Shown one piece after another: positions 1 through 6,536 of a DNA stretch of 9,522 nt. Under the pieces are notes generated by a model. That model ran no database searches, was not told where the DNA came from, and worked only from the letters and a program-made list of their open reading frames with translations. Both the position numbers and the translations under genes were made by a program. Position 1 is the first letter of the stretch; each line of letters starts with the position of its first letter. The stretch lies in NCBI GenBank assembly GCA_036745495.1, contig DAIOGA010000029.1, positions 1 to 9,522 on the forward strand. Reading direction: 5' to 3'. Origin of the DNA: Methylopumilus sp036745495. Its GTDB lineage: Bacteria; Pseudomonadota; Gammaproteobacteria; Burkholderiales; Methylophilaceae.

Positions 1-158
1 GTTTTGACTGTTTCTTGAAATTGATCGAGAGCTGACAGAACCGCTTCGTAATGAATATCAATCCCAGTTTCTTTGGCAAACGCTGCATGAATTTGAGGTG
101 ATAGGCTATGGTGAATGGGATTACCAATCACGGCGAAATGTTTTTTAAGTTCAGTCAT
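1..158 (-). CDS. aroE: Shikimate dehydrogenase, N-terminal fragment (cut by window edge)
   Basis: Only the first 52 codons lie in the window; the gene continues beyond base 1. The product reduces 3-dehydroshikimate to shikimate with NADPH in the cytoplasmic shikimate pathway to aromatic amino acids. The visible N-terminus reads as the start of the substrate-binding domain. It has FAVIGNPIHHSLSP at residues 8-21, which carries the family's Ser-Leu-Ser shikimate-binding motif (S18, S20), followed by a QIHAAFAKETGIDIHYE helix-strand typical of AroE. The ATG at 156-158 is the first possible start because an in-frame TAG lies 9 bases upstream. No clear Shine-Dalgarno precedes it. It is divergent from glnA across a 269-base shared upstream region. 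The family call is confident. The NADP domain cannot be checked here. Confidence 0.93.
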   Translation of the reverse strand, partial: MTELKKHFAVIGNPIHHSLSPQIHAAFAKETGIDIHYEAVLSALDQFQETVK

Positions 159-192
159 GGTGCGCTATCACATCGATTTGATTAAGGTTTTG

Positions 193-198
193 AGTATA
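193..198 (-). promoter_or_regulatory. Possible -10 element of aroE
   Basis: On the minus strand this reads TATACT, one mismatch from the sigma-70 -10 consensus, 35 bases upstream of the aroE start. No convincing -35 hexamer is found at 16-18 bases spacing, so this is a weak candidate only. Confidence 0.22.
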
Positions 199-233
199 AG
201 TGTTTTTTAAAAAACTGCCATCAGCGTCATTTA

Positions 234-250
234 TGCACTTATAAAGTGCA
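234..250. promoter_or_regulatory. NtrC operator 1 upstream of glnA
   Basis: The sequence TGCACTTATAAAGTGCA is a palindrome with perfect 7-base arms around a 3-base centre. It matches the known NtrC (NRI) consensus TGCACY-N5-RGTGCA. Its centre is about 125 bases upstream of the predicted glnA transcription start, in the range where NtrC acts as a bacterial enhancer-binding protein. It is one of two phased sites (see 264-280). Since the region is divergent it also lies 76 bases upstream of aroE, but no evidence ties it to aroE. Confidence 0.86.
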
Positions 251-263
251 TAAAACTTATATA

Positions 264-280
264 TGCTTTTTTTTGGTGCA
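264..280. promoter_or_regulatory. NtrC operator 2 upstream of glnA (degenerate left half)
   Basis: The sequence TGCTTTTTTTTGGTGCA keeps a perfect right half (GGTGCA) and only TGC of the left half of the NtrC consensus. Its centre lies 30 bases from the centre of the perfect site at 234-250, close to three helical turns, and about 95 bases upstream of the predicted start. A strong plus a weaker site on the same helix face would suit cooperative NtrC oligomer assembly. Confidence 0.68.
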
Positions 281-313
281 ATTTTAAGATTTTTCCTTTT
301 AAAAAACGAATAA

Positions 314-326
314 TAACAAAGCCTTA
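314..326 (+). promoter_or_regulatory. Possible IHF-binding site in glnA control region
   Basis: TAACAAAGCCTTA matches the IHF consensus WATCAANNNNTTR with one mismatch (A for T at position 3). It sits between the NtrC sites and the -24/-12 promoter, where IHF often bends DNA to bring the activator to sigma-54 polymerase. The consensus is loose and the region AT-rich, so chance occurrence is quite possible. Confidence 0.28.
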
Positions 327-340
327 CAACATTATTCGAT

Positions 341-356
341 TGGCACAATTTATGCT
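341..356 (+). promoter_or_regulatory. Sigma-54 (-24/-12) promoter of glnA
   Basis: TGGCACAATTTATGCT carries the invariant GG (342-343) and GC (354-355) with exactly 10 bases between them, and the full TGGCAC -24 half. Counting from the -12 C predicts transcription start near base 367 and a leader of about 61 nucleotides. With the upstream NtrC operators this makes glnA nitrogen-regulated through RpoN. Confidence 0.9.
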
Positions 357-427
357 TACTATTAATATGTTGAAATGCATTAATGAACAACAGATTGAAT
401 CACAATTGACGCTTTTAGGAGAATGAA

Positions 428-1837
428 ATGGCAATCGCTGATGTAATGAAAAAGATTAAAGATAATAACGTTAAATTCGTGGACTTTAGATTCACGGATA
501 CACGAGGCAAAGAACAGCACGTCAGCGTGCCTGTCTCAGCTTTTGATGAAAATAAATTTAAACAAGGTCACGCATTCGATGGTTCATCGATTGCTGGTTG
601 GAAAGGTATTCAAGCCTCTGACATGTTGCTTATGCCAGACCCAGAAACAGCTAATATTGATCCGTTCATGGAAGAGCCCACACTTATCCTCACATGTGAT
701 GTGGTAGACCCTACAGACGGTAAAGGTTATGAGCGTTGCCCACGAAGCTTAGCACGTCGTGCAGAAGCTTATTTAAAATCAACTGGTTTGGGCGACACAG
801 CTTACTTTGGCCCAGAACCAGAATTCTTTATTTTTGATTCCATCACTTGGTCTCAAGGTATGGAAGGCTGTCACGTTAAAATTAATTCAGAAGAAGGTGC
901 TTGGGATTCTGCAACACAACATGAAGGTGGCAATATTGGTCACCGTCCAGGTGTAAAAGGTGGTTACTTCCCAGTACCTCCAGTCGACTCGCTTCAAGAT
1001 GTGCGTTCAGCAATGTCTATCACTTTAGAAGCGATGGGCGTGCCTGTTGAAGTGCATCACCATGAAGTGGCCACCGCAGGTCAATGTGAAATCGGTACTA
1101 AATTTAGCACGCTTACACAACGTGCGGATTGGACACAGCTTCTTAAATACGTAGTTTTAAATACAGCACATAACTACGGCAAAACTGCGACATTCATGCC
1201 AAAACCGATCGTAGGTGATAACGGTTCAGGTATGCACGTGCATCAATCGATTTGGAAAGATGGTAAGAACTTATTCGCAGGTTCAGGTTATGCAGGCTTA
1301 AGTGAATTCGCATTGTTCTATATCGGCGGTGTGATTAAACACGCGCGTGCGCTCAATGCGATTACTAATCCGGGTACAAATTCATATAAACGCTTAGTGC
1401 CAGGCTTTGAGGCTCCAGTGAAATTAGCATACTCAGCTAAAAATCGTTCAGCATCGATTCGTATTCCATTCGTGGAAGGTGATAAAGCACGTCGTATCGA
1501 AGCGCGCTTCCCAGATCCTACAGCGAATCCATACCTTGCATTCAGTGCATTGATGATGGCAGGTTTAGATGGCGTGCAAAATAAAATTCACCCAGGTGAA
1601 CCAGCAACAAAAGACTTGTACCATTTAACACCTGAAGAAGATGCACAAGTACCAACTGTATGTTCATCTCTTGAGCAAGCGCTTGAGTATTTAGATAAAG
1701 ATCGCGAATTCTTAACACGCGGTGGTGTATTTACTGATGACTGGATTGATAGTTATATCAGTCTTAAGATGGAAGAAGTGACTAAGATGCGTATGACACC
1801 TCATCCAATCGAATTCGGTATGTATTACAGCTGCTAA
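428..1837 (+). CDS. glnA: Glutamine synthetase, type I (GSI-beta)
   Basis: Makes glutamine from glutamate, ammonia and ATP in the cytoplasm, as a dodecamer, and is the main ammonia-assimilating enzyme. The 469 residues match the usual bacterial length. The N-terminal beta-Grasp domain (about 14-97) includes the HAFDGSSIAGW segment (48-58). The catalytic domain shows the metal-binding GPEPEFF (128-134, E130 and E132), the ATP/metal loop KPIVGDNGSGMHVHQS (259-274) and the NRSASIRIP active-site segment (339-347). DLYHLTPEE (396-404) contains Y398, equivalent to the tyrosine adenylylated by GlnE in the GSI-beta subgroup, so post-translational control is expected besides transcription. AGGAG at 417-421 is a good ribosome binding site 6 bases before the ATG. 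It is transcribed from the sigma-54 promoter at 341-356 and ends in an intrinsic terminator, so it is probably monocistronic. Confidence 0.98.
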   Translation: MAIADVMKKIKDNNVKFVDFRFTDTRGKEQHVSVPVSAFDENKFKQGHAFDGSSIAGWKGIQASDMLLMPDPETANIDPFMEEPTLILTCDVVDPTDGKGYERCPRSLARRAEAYLKSTGLGDTAYFGPEPEFFIFDSITWSQGMEGCHVKINSEEGAWDSATQHEGGNIGHRPGVKGGYFPVPPVDSLQDVRSAMSITLEAMGVPVEVHHHEVATAGQCEIGTKFSTLTQRADWTQLLKYVVLNTAHNYGKTATFMPKPIVGDNGSGMHVHQSIWKDGKNLFAGSGYAGLSEFALFYIGGVIKHARALNAITNPGTNSYKRLVPGFEAPVKLAYSAKNRSASIRIPFVEGDKARRIEARFPDPTANPYLAFSALMMAGLDGVQNKIHPGEPATKDLYHLTPEEDAQVPTVCSSLEQALEYLDKDREFLTRGGVFTDDWIDSYISLKMEEVTKMRMTPHPIEFGMYYSC

Positions 1838-1853
1838 TTCGTTTGAGTGATTT

Positions 1854-1884
1854 AAAAAAGACGGCTTTATAGCCGTCTTTTTTT
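1854..1884 (+). terminator. Rho-independent terminator of glnA
   Basis: A stem GACGGCT / AGCCGTC (1860-1866 with 1871-1877) closes on a TTAT loop. It is flanked by an A-run (1854-1859) and a T-run (1878-1884), extending the pairing and giving the U-tract. It lies 16 bases after the glnA stop. It should largely insulate ntrBC from glnA transcription, and the A-run could allow weak function on the other strand. Confidence 0.93.
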
Positions 1885-1913
1885 ATGCCTTCATTTCTGG
1901 CTATTTCAATATA

Positions 1914-1930
1914 TGCACTATTTTAGTGCA
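1914..1930. promoter_or_regulatory. NtrC operator upstream of ntrBC
   Basis: TGCACTATTTTAGTGCA has perfect 7-base arms around TTT and fits the NtrC consensus TGCACY-N5-RGTGCA. Its centre is about 106 bases upstream of the start predicted from the -24/-12 promoter at 2002-2017. This is the same geometry as the glnA control region, and points to activation rather than promoter occlusion. Confidence 0.87.
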
Positions 1931-2001
1931 TTAGATATTAATATTCCTTACAATACCCTCATAAAGCTTAATAAATAGGCCGCAAGAACATATATCAAAG
2001 T

Positions 2002-2017
2002 TGGCTTAAGTTTTGCT
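2002..2017 (+). promoter_or_regulatory. Sigma-54 (-24/-12) promoter of ntrBC
   Basis: TGGCTTAAGTTTTGCT has GG (2003-2004) and GC (2015-2016) exactly 10 bases apart, and a consensus TTGCT -12 half. The -24 half (TGGCTT) departs from TGGCAC at two positions. The predicted start is near base 2028, leaving a leader of only about 15 nucleotides before the ntrB ATG. The match plus the NtrC palindrome upstream supports the call. Confidence 0.78.
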
Positions 2018-2042
2018 TATATATAAATGAAACGGAATATTC

Positions 2043-3170
2043 ATGAAAAAAAATACCATGCCATCATTAGCCCCAGAATTAAAGGGCATCGAACACTTAG
2101 CCAGTGCAGTATTGCTATGTGATGTCGAAGGTCATATTTTGTTCATGAATCCATCGGCTGAAATTTTATTTGGGTTAAGTGCTAAACACATTTATAAGAT
2201 GACTTTAAATGAAGTATTTCCTAATGCTGACATTTTAAAGCTAGCGATTAGCCAAGCACTCAATAGTGACTCTCCTTATCGCGAACATGAATTTTTGATT
2301 ACCACTTTAAAACACCAATCTTATTCTGTGACGTGTACGATCACACCGATTCATAGTGAAACGATTCGATACATTCTTGAATTCCAACAGATGGATCAGC
2401 AATTAAGAATTGCAAAAGAAGAGCGCATGCTGATTCAGCAACAAGCAAACTCAGAATTGATTCGTAATTTAGCCCATGAGATTAGAAATCCATTAGGGGG
2501 CTTAAGAGGAGCTGCACAACTTTTAGAGCACGAGCTTCCAGATGTGTCATTGAAAGAATATACGCAAGTCATTATTAAAGAGGCTGATCGCTTGCAGTCT
2601 TTAATGGATCGATTGCTTATCCCCCATCAAAAACCAAAATACGAAGCGACTAATATTCATGAAGTGTTAGAACGTGTTCGAAGTTTATTATTAGCGGAAT
2701 CCCCTGACGAAATAAAAATTCAACGTGATTACGATACGAGCTTACCCGACATTATTGGTGATCGAGAAAAACTGATTCAAGCTGTTTTAAATATTGCACG
2801 CAATGCGGTGCAAGCGATGCATGAAAAAAAACAACAAGGCCTCATCATTTTTAAAACACGTGCGGAGCGTCAAATCATGCTTGCTAAAAAACGTTATCGT
2901 GTGGGAATTAAACTCGACATTATTGATAATGGCCCAGGTATCCCTCCAGGTATTCGAGACAAAATATTTTACCCGCTTGTCTCGGGTCGTGAAGGTGGCT
3001 CAGGTTTGGGGTTATCACTAGCACAAACTTATGTAAGTCAGCATCAAGGGATGATTGAGTGTAAGAGTGAGCCAGGACAAACAACTTTCACAATTTTGTT
3101 ACCGATTAAAGATTTAGATACAAAAGAAAATTCTATTCACAATCAAGAATCACAAGGATCCTCACTATGA
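2043..3170 (+). CDS. ntrB: Nitrogen regulation sensor histidine kinase NtrB (NRII)
   Basis: Cytoplasmic PII-responsive kinase/phosphatase that phosphorylates NtrC when nitrogen is limiting. No transmembrane segment is visible, as expected for NtrB. A PAS domain fills about residues 14-120 (VLLCDVEGHILFMNPSAEILFG region). It is followed by the dimerisation/phosphoacceptor domain with NLAHEIRNPLGGLRGAAQLL (142-161), where H145 is the phosphorylated histidine. The ATPase domain has the N box (N250, N254), the G1 box DNGPGIPPGI (295-304) and the G2 box GGSGLGLSLA (318-327). The 375 residues are slightly longer than E. coli NtrB, with a polar C-terminal tail from about 357. GGA at 2034-2036 is a weak ribosome site 6 bases before the ATG. 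Its stop overlaps the ntrC start in ATGA, so the pair is translationally coupled. Transcription probably comes from its own sigma-54 promoter. Confidence 0.96.
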   Translation: MKKNTMPSLAPELKGIEHLASAVLLCDVEGHILFMNPSAEILFGLSAKHIYKMTLNEVFPNADILKLAISQALNSDSPYREHEFLITTLKHQSYSVTCTITPIHSETIRYILEFQQMDQQLRIAKEERMLIQQQANSELIRNLAHEIRNPLGGLRGAAQLLEHELPDVSLKEYTQVIIKEADRLQSLMDRLLIPHQKPKYEATNIHEVLERVRSLLLAESPDEIKIQRDYDTSLPDIIGDREKLIQAVLNIARNAVQAMHEKKQQGLIIFKTRAERQIMLAKKRYRVGIKLDIIDNGPGIPPGIRDKIFYPLVSGREGGSGLGLSLAQTYVSQHQGMIECKSEPGQTTFTILLPIKDLDTKENSIHNQESQGSSL

Positions 3171-4555
3171 AAGCCATTTGGATTATCGATGATGACAAAT
3201 CCATTCGATGGGTATTTGAAAAAGCCCTCGCACGAACCGATTTAAACTTTAAAACTTTCAGCTCTATTAAAGATGCACTTCAAGCGATTAAAGATGAAGA
3301 GCCTCAAGTGATTGTAAGTGACATTAGAATGCCGCAAGGTTCGGGTTTGGAACTCCTTCAAGTCATTAAAGAAAAATATGCGCATATCCCTGTCATTATC
3401 ATGACAGCCTATTCTGATTTAGAAAGTGCAGTAGCCGCATTCCAAGGGGGAGCTTTTGAGTATTTAGCAAAACCTTTTGACGTTGATCAAGCAATCGAAA
3501 TTATTCATCGTGCGATTGATGAATCTTTAAAACAAAGTATCCAAGAAGTTTCTTTTGAAAATTCAACTGAAATGATTGGTCACGCACCATCGATGCAAGA
3601 AGTTTTTCGTGCGATCGGACGCCTTAGCCGTTCACATGCAACTGTTCTGATTAATGGTGAATCCGGGAGCGGTAAAGAACTAGTTGCAAGCGCGCTTCAT
3701 AAACATTCTCCTCGCGCTGATAAACCTTTCATTGCGATTAATACCGCAGCGATACCAAAGGATTTATTAGAGTCAGAATTGTTCGGTCATGAACGCGGTG
3801 CATTTACCGGAGCCCAAGCTTTGCGTAAAGGTCGTTTTGAACAAGCGGATGGAGGCACACTTTTCTTAGATGAAATTGGTGATATGCCAGCAGATCTTCA
3901 GACAAGACTTTTGCGTGTTTTAAGTGATGGTCAATTTTATCGTGTCGGTGGACATAATCCGATTAAGGTCAATGTGCGCGTCATTGCAGCGACTCATCAA
4001 GATATGGAAGAGCGCGTTAAAGCAGGACTTTTTCGTGAAGACTTATTTCATCGATTAAACGTCATTCGTTTACGCTTACCTGCATTGCGTGAACGCGAAG
4101 AAGATATTCCCGATTTAGCGCGTCACTTCTTGCAACAAAGCGCGCAACAATTAGGCGTAGAAACAAAAATTTTATCCGATGACACATTAAATTATTTATC
4201 GCATCTTCATTGGAGTGGTAATGTACGTCAACTTGAAAACGTATGTCATTGGTTGACTGTGATGGCCCCTGGGCAAAATATTGACATTGCTGATCTACCG
4301 CCTGAGCTCAAAAACAATGATGTATATAAAGAAGCCTCTGCGGATTGGAAAGACGCACTCAAACAAGAAGTGCAATTAGCTTTAAATAAAAATCAGAAAG
4401 ATATATTGACCCTCTTAAATCAAACTTTCGAAAAAATTCTTATCGAGGAGGCACTTCGCTTTACAAAAGGCAGACGTATTGAAGCAGCTGAGATGTTAGG
4501 TTTAGGAAGAAATACTTTAACTCGAAAAGTTAAAGAATTAAAAATCGAAAAATAA
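3167..4555 (+). CDS. ntrC: Nitrogen regulation response regulator NtrC (NRI), sigma-54 activator
   Basis: Bacterial enhancer-binding protein that, once phosphorylated by NtrB, binds TGCAC-type operators and uses ATP hydrolysis to open sigma-54 promoters. The receiver domain (about 3-115) has the acidic pocket D8-D9-D10, phosphoacceptor D52 in VSDIRMP, T80 and K102. The AAA+ domain (about 137-365) has Walker A GESGSGKE (164-171), the sigma-54-contacting GAFTGA loop (211-216), Walker B TLFLDEIGDM (231-240), the FREDLFHRLN segment (289-298) and GNVRQLEN (351-358). A Fis-type helix-turn-helix lies at the end (about 426-458, GRRIEAAEMLGLGRNTLTRK). All hallmark residues are present and 462 residues is normal. 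The start overlaps the ntrB stop by 4 bases, with AAGGA about 10 bases upstream. Its likely targets in this window are the operators at 234-280 and 1914-1930. Confidence 0.97.
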   Translation: MKAIWIIDDDKSIRWVFEKALARTDLNFKTFSSIKDALQAIKDEEPQVIVSDIRMPQGSGLELLQVIKEKYAHIPVIIMTAYSDLESAVAAFQGGAFEYLAKPFDVDQAIEIIHRAIDESLKQSIQEVSFENSTEMIGHAPSMQEVFRAIGRLSRSHATVLINGESGSGKELVASALHKHSPRADKPFIAINTAAIPKDLLESELFGHERGAFTGAQALRKGRFEQADGGTLFLDEIGDMPADLQTRLLRVLSDGQFYRVGGHNPIKVNVRVIAATHQDMEERVKAGLFREDLFHRLNVIRLRLPALREREEDIPDLARHFLQQSAQQLGVETKILSDDTLNYLSHLHWSGNVRQLENVCHWLTVMAPGQNIDIADLPPELKNNDVYKEASADWKDALKQEVQLALNKNQKDILTLLNQTFEKILIEEALRFTKGRRIEAAEMLGLGRNTLTRKVKELKIEK

Positions 4556-4565
4556 ATTTATTTTT
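4548..4565. terminator. AT-only palindrome at convergent gene ends, possible weak bidirectional terminator
   Basis: AAAAATAAATTTATTTTT is a perfect 18-base palindrome centred between the ntrC stop (4553-4555) and the stop of the leftward lipoprotein gene (4558-4560), so both stop codons lie inside it. It has an A-run on one side and a T-run on the other, like a compact bidirectional terminator, but the stem has no G-C pair and no loop, so function is uncertain. Confidence 0.3.
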
Positions 4566-5007
4566 TTGAGTCAGGTATAGCTTGATTTTGCACTTTAGGG
4601 GCAACAGTCATTACGATCATAGATTTAGCAGCTAATGGGCCACCTTCGGTAATTTCTAAAGTAAGCGTTCGCGTGCTACTCGTAAACACCAAAATACTTA
4701 ACTTTGCTTTAGTCGATGAAATAAGCTGCCAATTATGTTTTGGATATTCGGTAGTAAAAAAAGCACTCGCTTCTAAAGGCTCCATGCTGGATGACAATTC
4801 AATGCGACCAGCCCAATTATCTCCTTCACCTAAAATTAAAGATTTGTCAGGGGAGATGCGTGCATCTTTAGGAAGTGGCATTTGATTAAAAAGTAAAGTT
4901 TCAATCTTTTTAATTTCTTCGAAGCGTTTACTTAAGTCACCCAGATTATCTGTAGTAGCACAGCCAGATAAAATTAATAAAGTAATAATAAAAAAGATTT
5001 TTTTCAT
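4558..5007 (-). CDS. Putative outer-membrane lipoprotein of unknown function
   Basis: I do not recognise the family. From the ATG at 5005-5007 the 149-residue product begins with a classic lipoprotein signal: MKK, a hydrophobic stretch FFIITLLIL, then LSGC with the lipidated cysteine at C16. The residue after Cys is Ala, not Asp, which by the Lol rule favours the outer membrane. The mature part starts with a charged helix-like stretch, then has LPKDARISPDKSLILGEGDN and WAGRIELSSS segments and ends in a polar tail. It reads as a small alpha/beta periplasmic domain with no catalytic motif I can name. A TTG 18 bases further upstream (5025) would also keep the frame, but it would put six extra residues before the signal peptide. 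Neither start has a good ribosome site. It lies 66 bases downstream of the CBS-domain gene on the same strand and may be co-transcribed. Its 3' end faces ntrC with two bases between stops. Confidence 0.82.
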   Translation of the reverse strand: MKKIFFIITLLILSGCATTDNLGDLSKRFEEIKKIETLLFNQMPLPKDARISPDKSLILGEGDNWAGRIELSSSMEPLEASAFFTTEYPKHNWQLISSTKAKLSILVFTSSTRTLTLEITEGGPLAAKSMIVMTVAPKVQNQAIPDSKK

Positions 5008-5073
5008 GGGATGAGTGTAAATCAAAATTTATAAAATAGCCATTTTACAAAACGAAGCCAATTTCAAAGGCAA

Positions 5074-5505
5074 TTACTGTTTAACATAACCTTCAAGCTC
5101 TTTGATTAAGTTTTTTTGATACACAATCATTTCTTTGGCGACATCGCCCAAAGACAACATACCAATGACTTTATGGCCATCCATAATCGGTAAGTGACGA
5201 ATATGGTTTTCTGTCATAAGTGTCATCGCTTTTTCGAAAGTATCTTTACCATGCCCTACAAGTACATTTTTAGTCATCACTTCTTCGATAGTAGTGACTT
5301 TGGATGACTTGCCTTTTAAGACGACTTCACGCGCATAATCGCGCTCTGAAAAAATACCTACCATTCTGTCTTGGTCCATAACAACTAAAGCACCGATTTT
5401 ATATTCGGCTAAGATAATAAGGGCATCAATCACAGGACGATTAGGCGCAATACTAATCACTTCTTTATGTTTTTTATCCTCAATAAGTTGAGCGGCTGTT
5501 TTCAT
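5074..5505 (-). CDS. Stand-alone protein with two CBS domains
   Basis: A 143-residue cytoplasmic protein made almost entirely of a tandem CBS pair (Bateman module): CBS1 at about 15-70 and CBS2 at about 78-132. Each ends in the usual signature strand and helix, GIFSERDYAR (50-59) and GMLSLGDVAK (115-124). The Ser-x-x-Asp pattern (S53/D56 and S118/D121) contacts ribose or phosphate of bound adenine nucleotides in this family. There is no attached enzyme, channel or DNA-binding domain, so it probably senses a nucleotide and acts on a partner, but ligand and partner cannot be read from the sequence. AAGGTG, 6 bases upstream of the ATG at 5503-5505, is a good ribosome site and fixes the start. 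It is divergent from the EamA transporter gene and upstream of the lipoprotein gene. Confidence 0.93.
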   Translation of the reverse strand: MKTAAQLIEDKKHKEVISIAPNRPVIDALIILAEYKIGALVVMDQDRMVGIFSERDYAREVVLKGKSSKVTTIEEVMTKNVLVGHGKDTFEKAMTLMTENHIRHLPIMDGHKVIGMLSLGDVAKEMIVYQKNLIKELEGYVKQ

Positions 5506-5544
5506 AAGTCACCTTTTTTTGAAAGCTTAAAGTCAAAGATACAC

Positions 5545-5572
5545 TTTATAATAATGTCATCATATTAAACAA
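5545..5572 (-). promoter_or_regulatory. Possible sigma-70 promoter for CBS-domain gene
   Basis: On the minus strand TTGTTT (5572-5567) and TATAAA (5550-5545) are 16 bases apart, a fair sigma-70 match, about 40 bases upstream of the CBS gene start. The 75-base divergent gap is AT-rich, so such matches arise easily. Confidence 0.35.
5547..5552 (+). promoter_or_regulatory. Possible -10 element for the eamA-yebC-ruvCAB operon
   Basis: TATAAT is a perfect -10 hexamer 28 bases before the transporter ATG. No good -35 is present at normal spacing (TTGAAA at 5519-5524 is 22 bases away). It overlaps the minus-strand -10 candidate, so the two divergent promoters, if real, would compete. Confidence 0.35.
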
Positions 5573-5580
5573 GTATAAAA

Positions 5581-6534
5581 ATGCTTTCTAAAAAAAATCA
5601 AAGCCTGATGGCTTTTTTAGCGCTCATGCTTTTGTGCCTTATTTGGGGTTACAACTGGGTGGTGATGAAAAATGCGCTTCATTTTTCAAGCCCTTTTGAT
5701 TTTGCAGCCCTTCGAACTGTCTTTGGTGCGCTTTGTTTATTCATTGTGATGCTTGTCTTAAAAAAACCTTTCAGCATTAAAGAAATTCCAAGCTTGATTG
5801 TCTTAGGACTCCTTCAAACCGCTGGGTTTACCGGGCTTTTAGTATGGGCTTTGGTCGAAGGTGGTGCGGGCAAAACAGCCGTCTTAACTTACACCATGCC
5901 TTTTTGGACCATGCTTTTTGCATGGCCACTCTTAGGTGAAAAATTAAGTGGATGGCAATGGCCCGCGGCTTTTTTTTCATTCATGGGGATTTTATTTATT
6001 TTGGACCCCCTTCATTTAGGGACTGATTTATTCAGTATGGTATTGGCGATTGTGTCTGGTATTTCATGGGCGTTGGCTGTCATCTTAGCTAAAAAACTTC
6101 AGGCTCGATCTCCTAATCTTGATCTCATTTCCTTAACCGCTTGGCAAATGCTTTTTGGTTCATTGCCTATTGTGGCAGTTGCATTAATGACCCATACAAC
6201 TTCAATCGAATGGAGTGGTTATTTTATTGGAGCGTTGATTTACAACTCAGTGTTTGGGAATGCTATTGCATGGCTTTTATGGCTTTATGCATTAAGACGA
6301 TTGTCCGCAGGCGTTGCTACAATGACCACAACGATATGTCCTGTATTGGCTGTGATTGCATCATCGATTGAGCTTCATGAAATGATTAAACCTTTTGAAT
6401 TATTGGGGATGTTTTTAATTGGAGCCTCTCTTTTAATGATCTCCTATGACCGCATTAAAAAACACGAAGAAGAGCTCGTCCAGCCGTGGCTTAAAAAAGA
6501 ACCCATGATAAAATCAAGGTCTAGAAAGGGTTAG
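5581..6534 (+). CDS. EamA/DMT-family inner-membrane transporter
   Basis: A 317-residue very hydrophobic protein of the drug/metabolite transporter superfamily, probably exporting or importing a small metabolite through the inner membrane. Substrate cannot be predicted. It has two EamA repeats, about residues 12-141 and 152-288, giving ten expected membrane helices. The first helix carries the characteristic LIWGYNWVVMK segment (20-30), and the helix before the repeat junction has LTYTMPFWTMLFAWPLLGEKL features, typical of the family. The C-terminus is a basic cytoplasmic tail of about 25 residues (IKKHEEE to SRSRKG). The ATG at 5581 lacks a clear Shine-Dalgarno. A second Met at residue 10 is possible but would leave almost nothing before helix 1. 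The stop is two bases before yebC, so it appears to be the first gene of that operon. Confidence 0.93.
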   Translation: MLSKKNQSLMAFLALMLLCLIWGYNWVVMKNALHFSSPFDFAALRTVFGALCLFIVMLVLKKPFSIKEIPSLIVLGLLQTAGFTGLLVWALVEGGAGKTAVLTYTMPFWTMLFAWPLLGEKLSGWQWPAAFFSFMGILFILDPLHLGTDLFSMVLAIVSGISWALAVILAKKLQARSPNLDLISLTAWQMLFGSLPIVAVALMTHTTSIEWSGYFIGALIYNSVFGNAIAWLLWLYALRRLSAGVATMTTTICPVLAVIASSIELHEMIKPFELLGMFLIGASLLMISYDRIKKHEEELVQPWLKKEPMIKSRSRKG

Positions 6535-6536
6535 GC

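Noticed and set aside
151..390. 79-residue leftward open frame between aroE and glnA
   Set aside because: It covers the NtrC operators and sigma-54 promoter, overlaps the aroE start, has low-complexity Lys/Asn/Phe-rich composition of AT-rich non-coding DNA, and resembles no family.
2794..3021. 75-residue frame inside ntrB
   Set aside because: It is out of frame within the conserved ATPase domain of NtrB, whose N, G1 and G2 boxes explain the sequence.
4673..4885. 70-residue rightward frame antisense to the lipoprotein gene
   Set aside because: The opposite strand has a clear signal peptide and lipobox; this frame has no ribosome site or recognisable motif.
6141..6371. 76-residue frame inside the EamA transporter gene
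   Set aside because: It is a shadow frame of the second EamA repeat, Cys/Trp-rich as expected from an out-of-frame read of membrane-helix codons.
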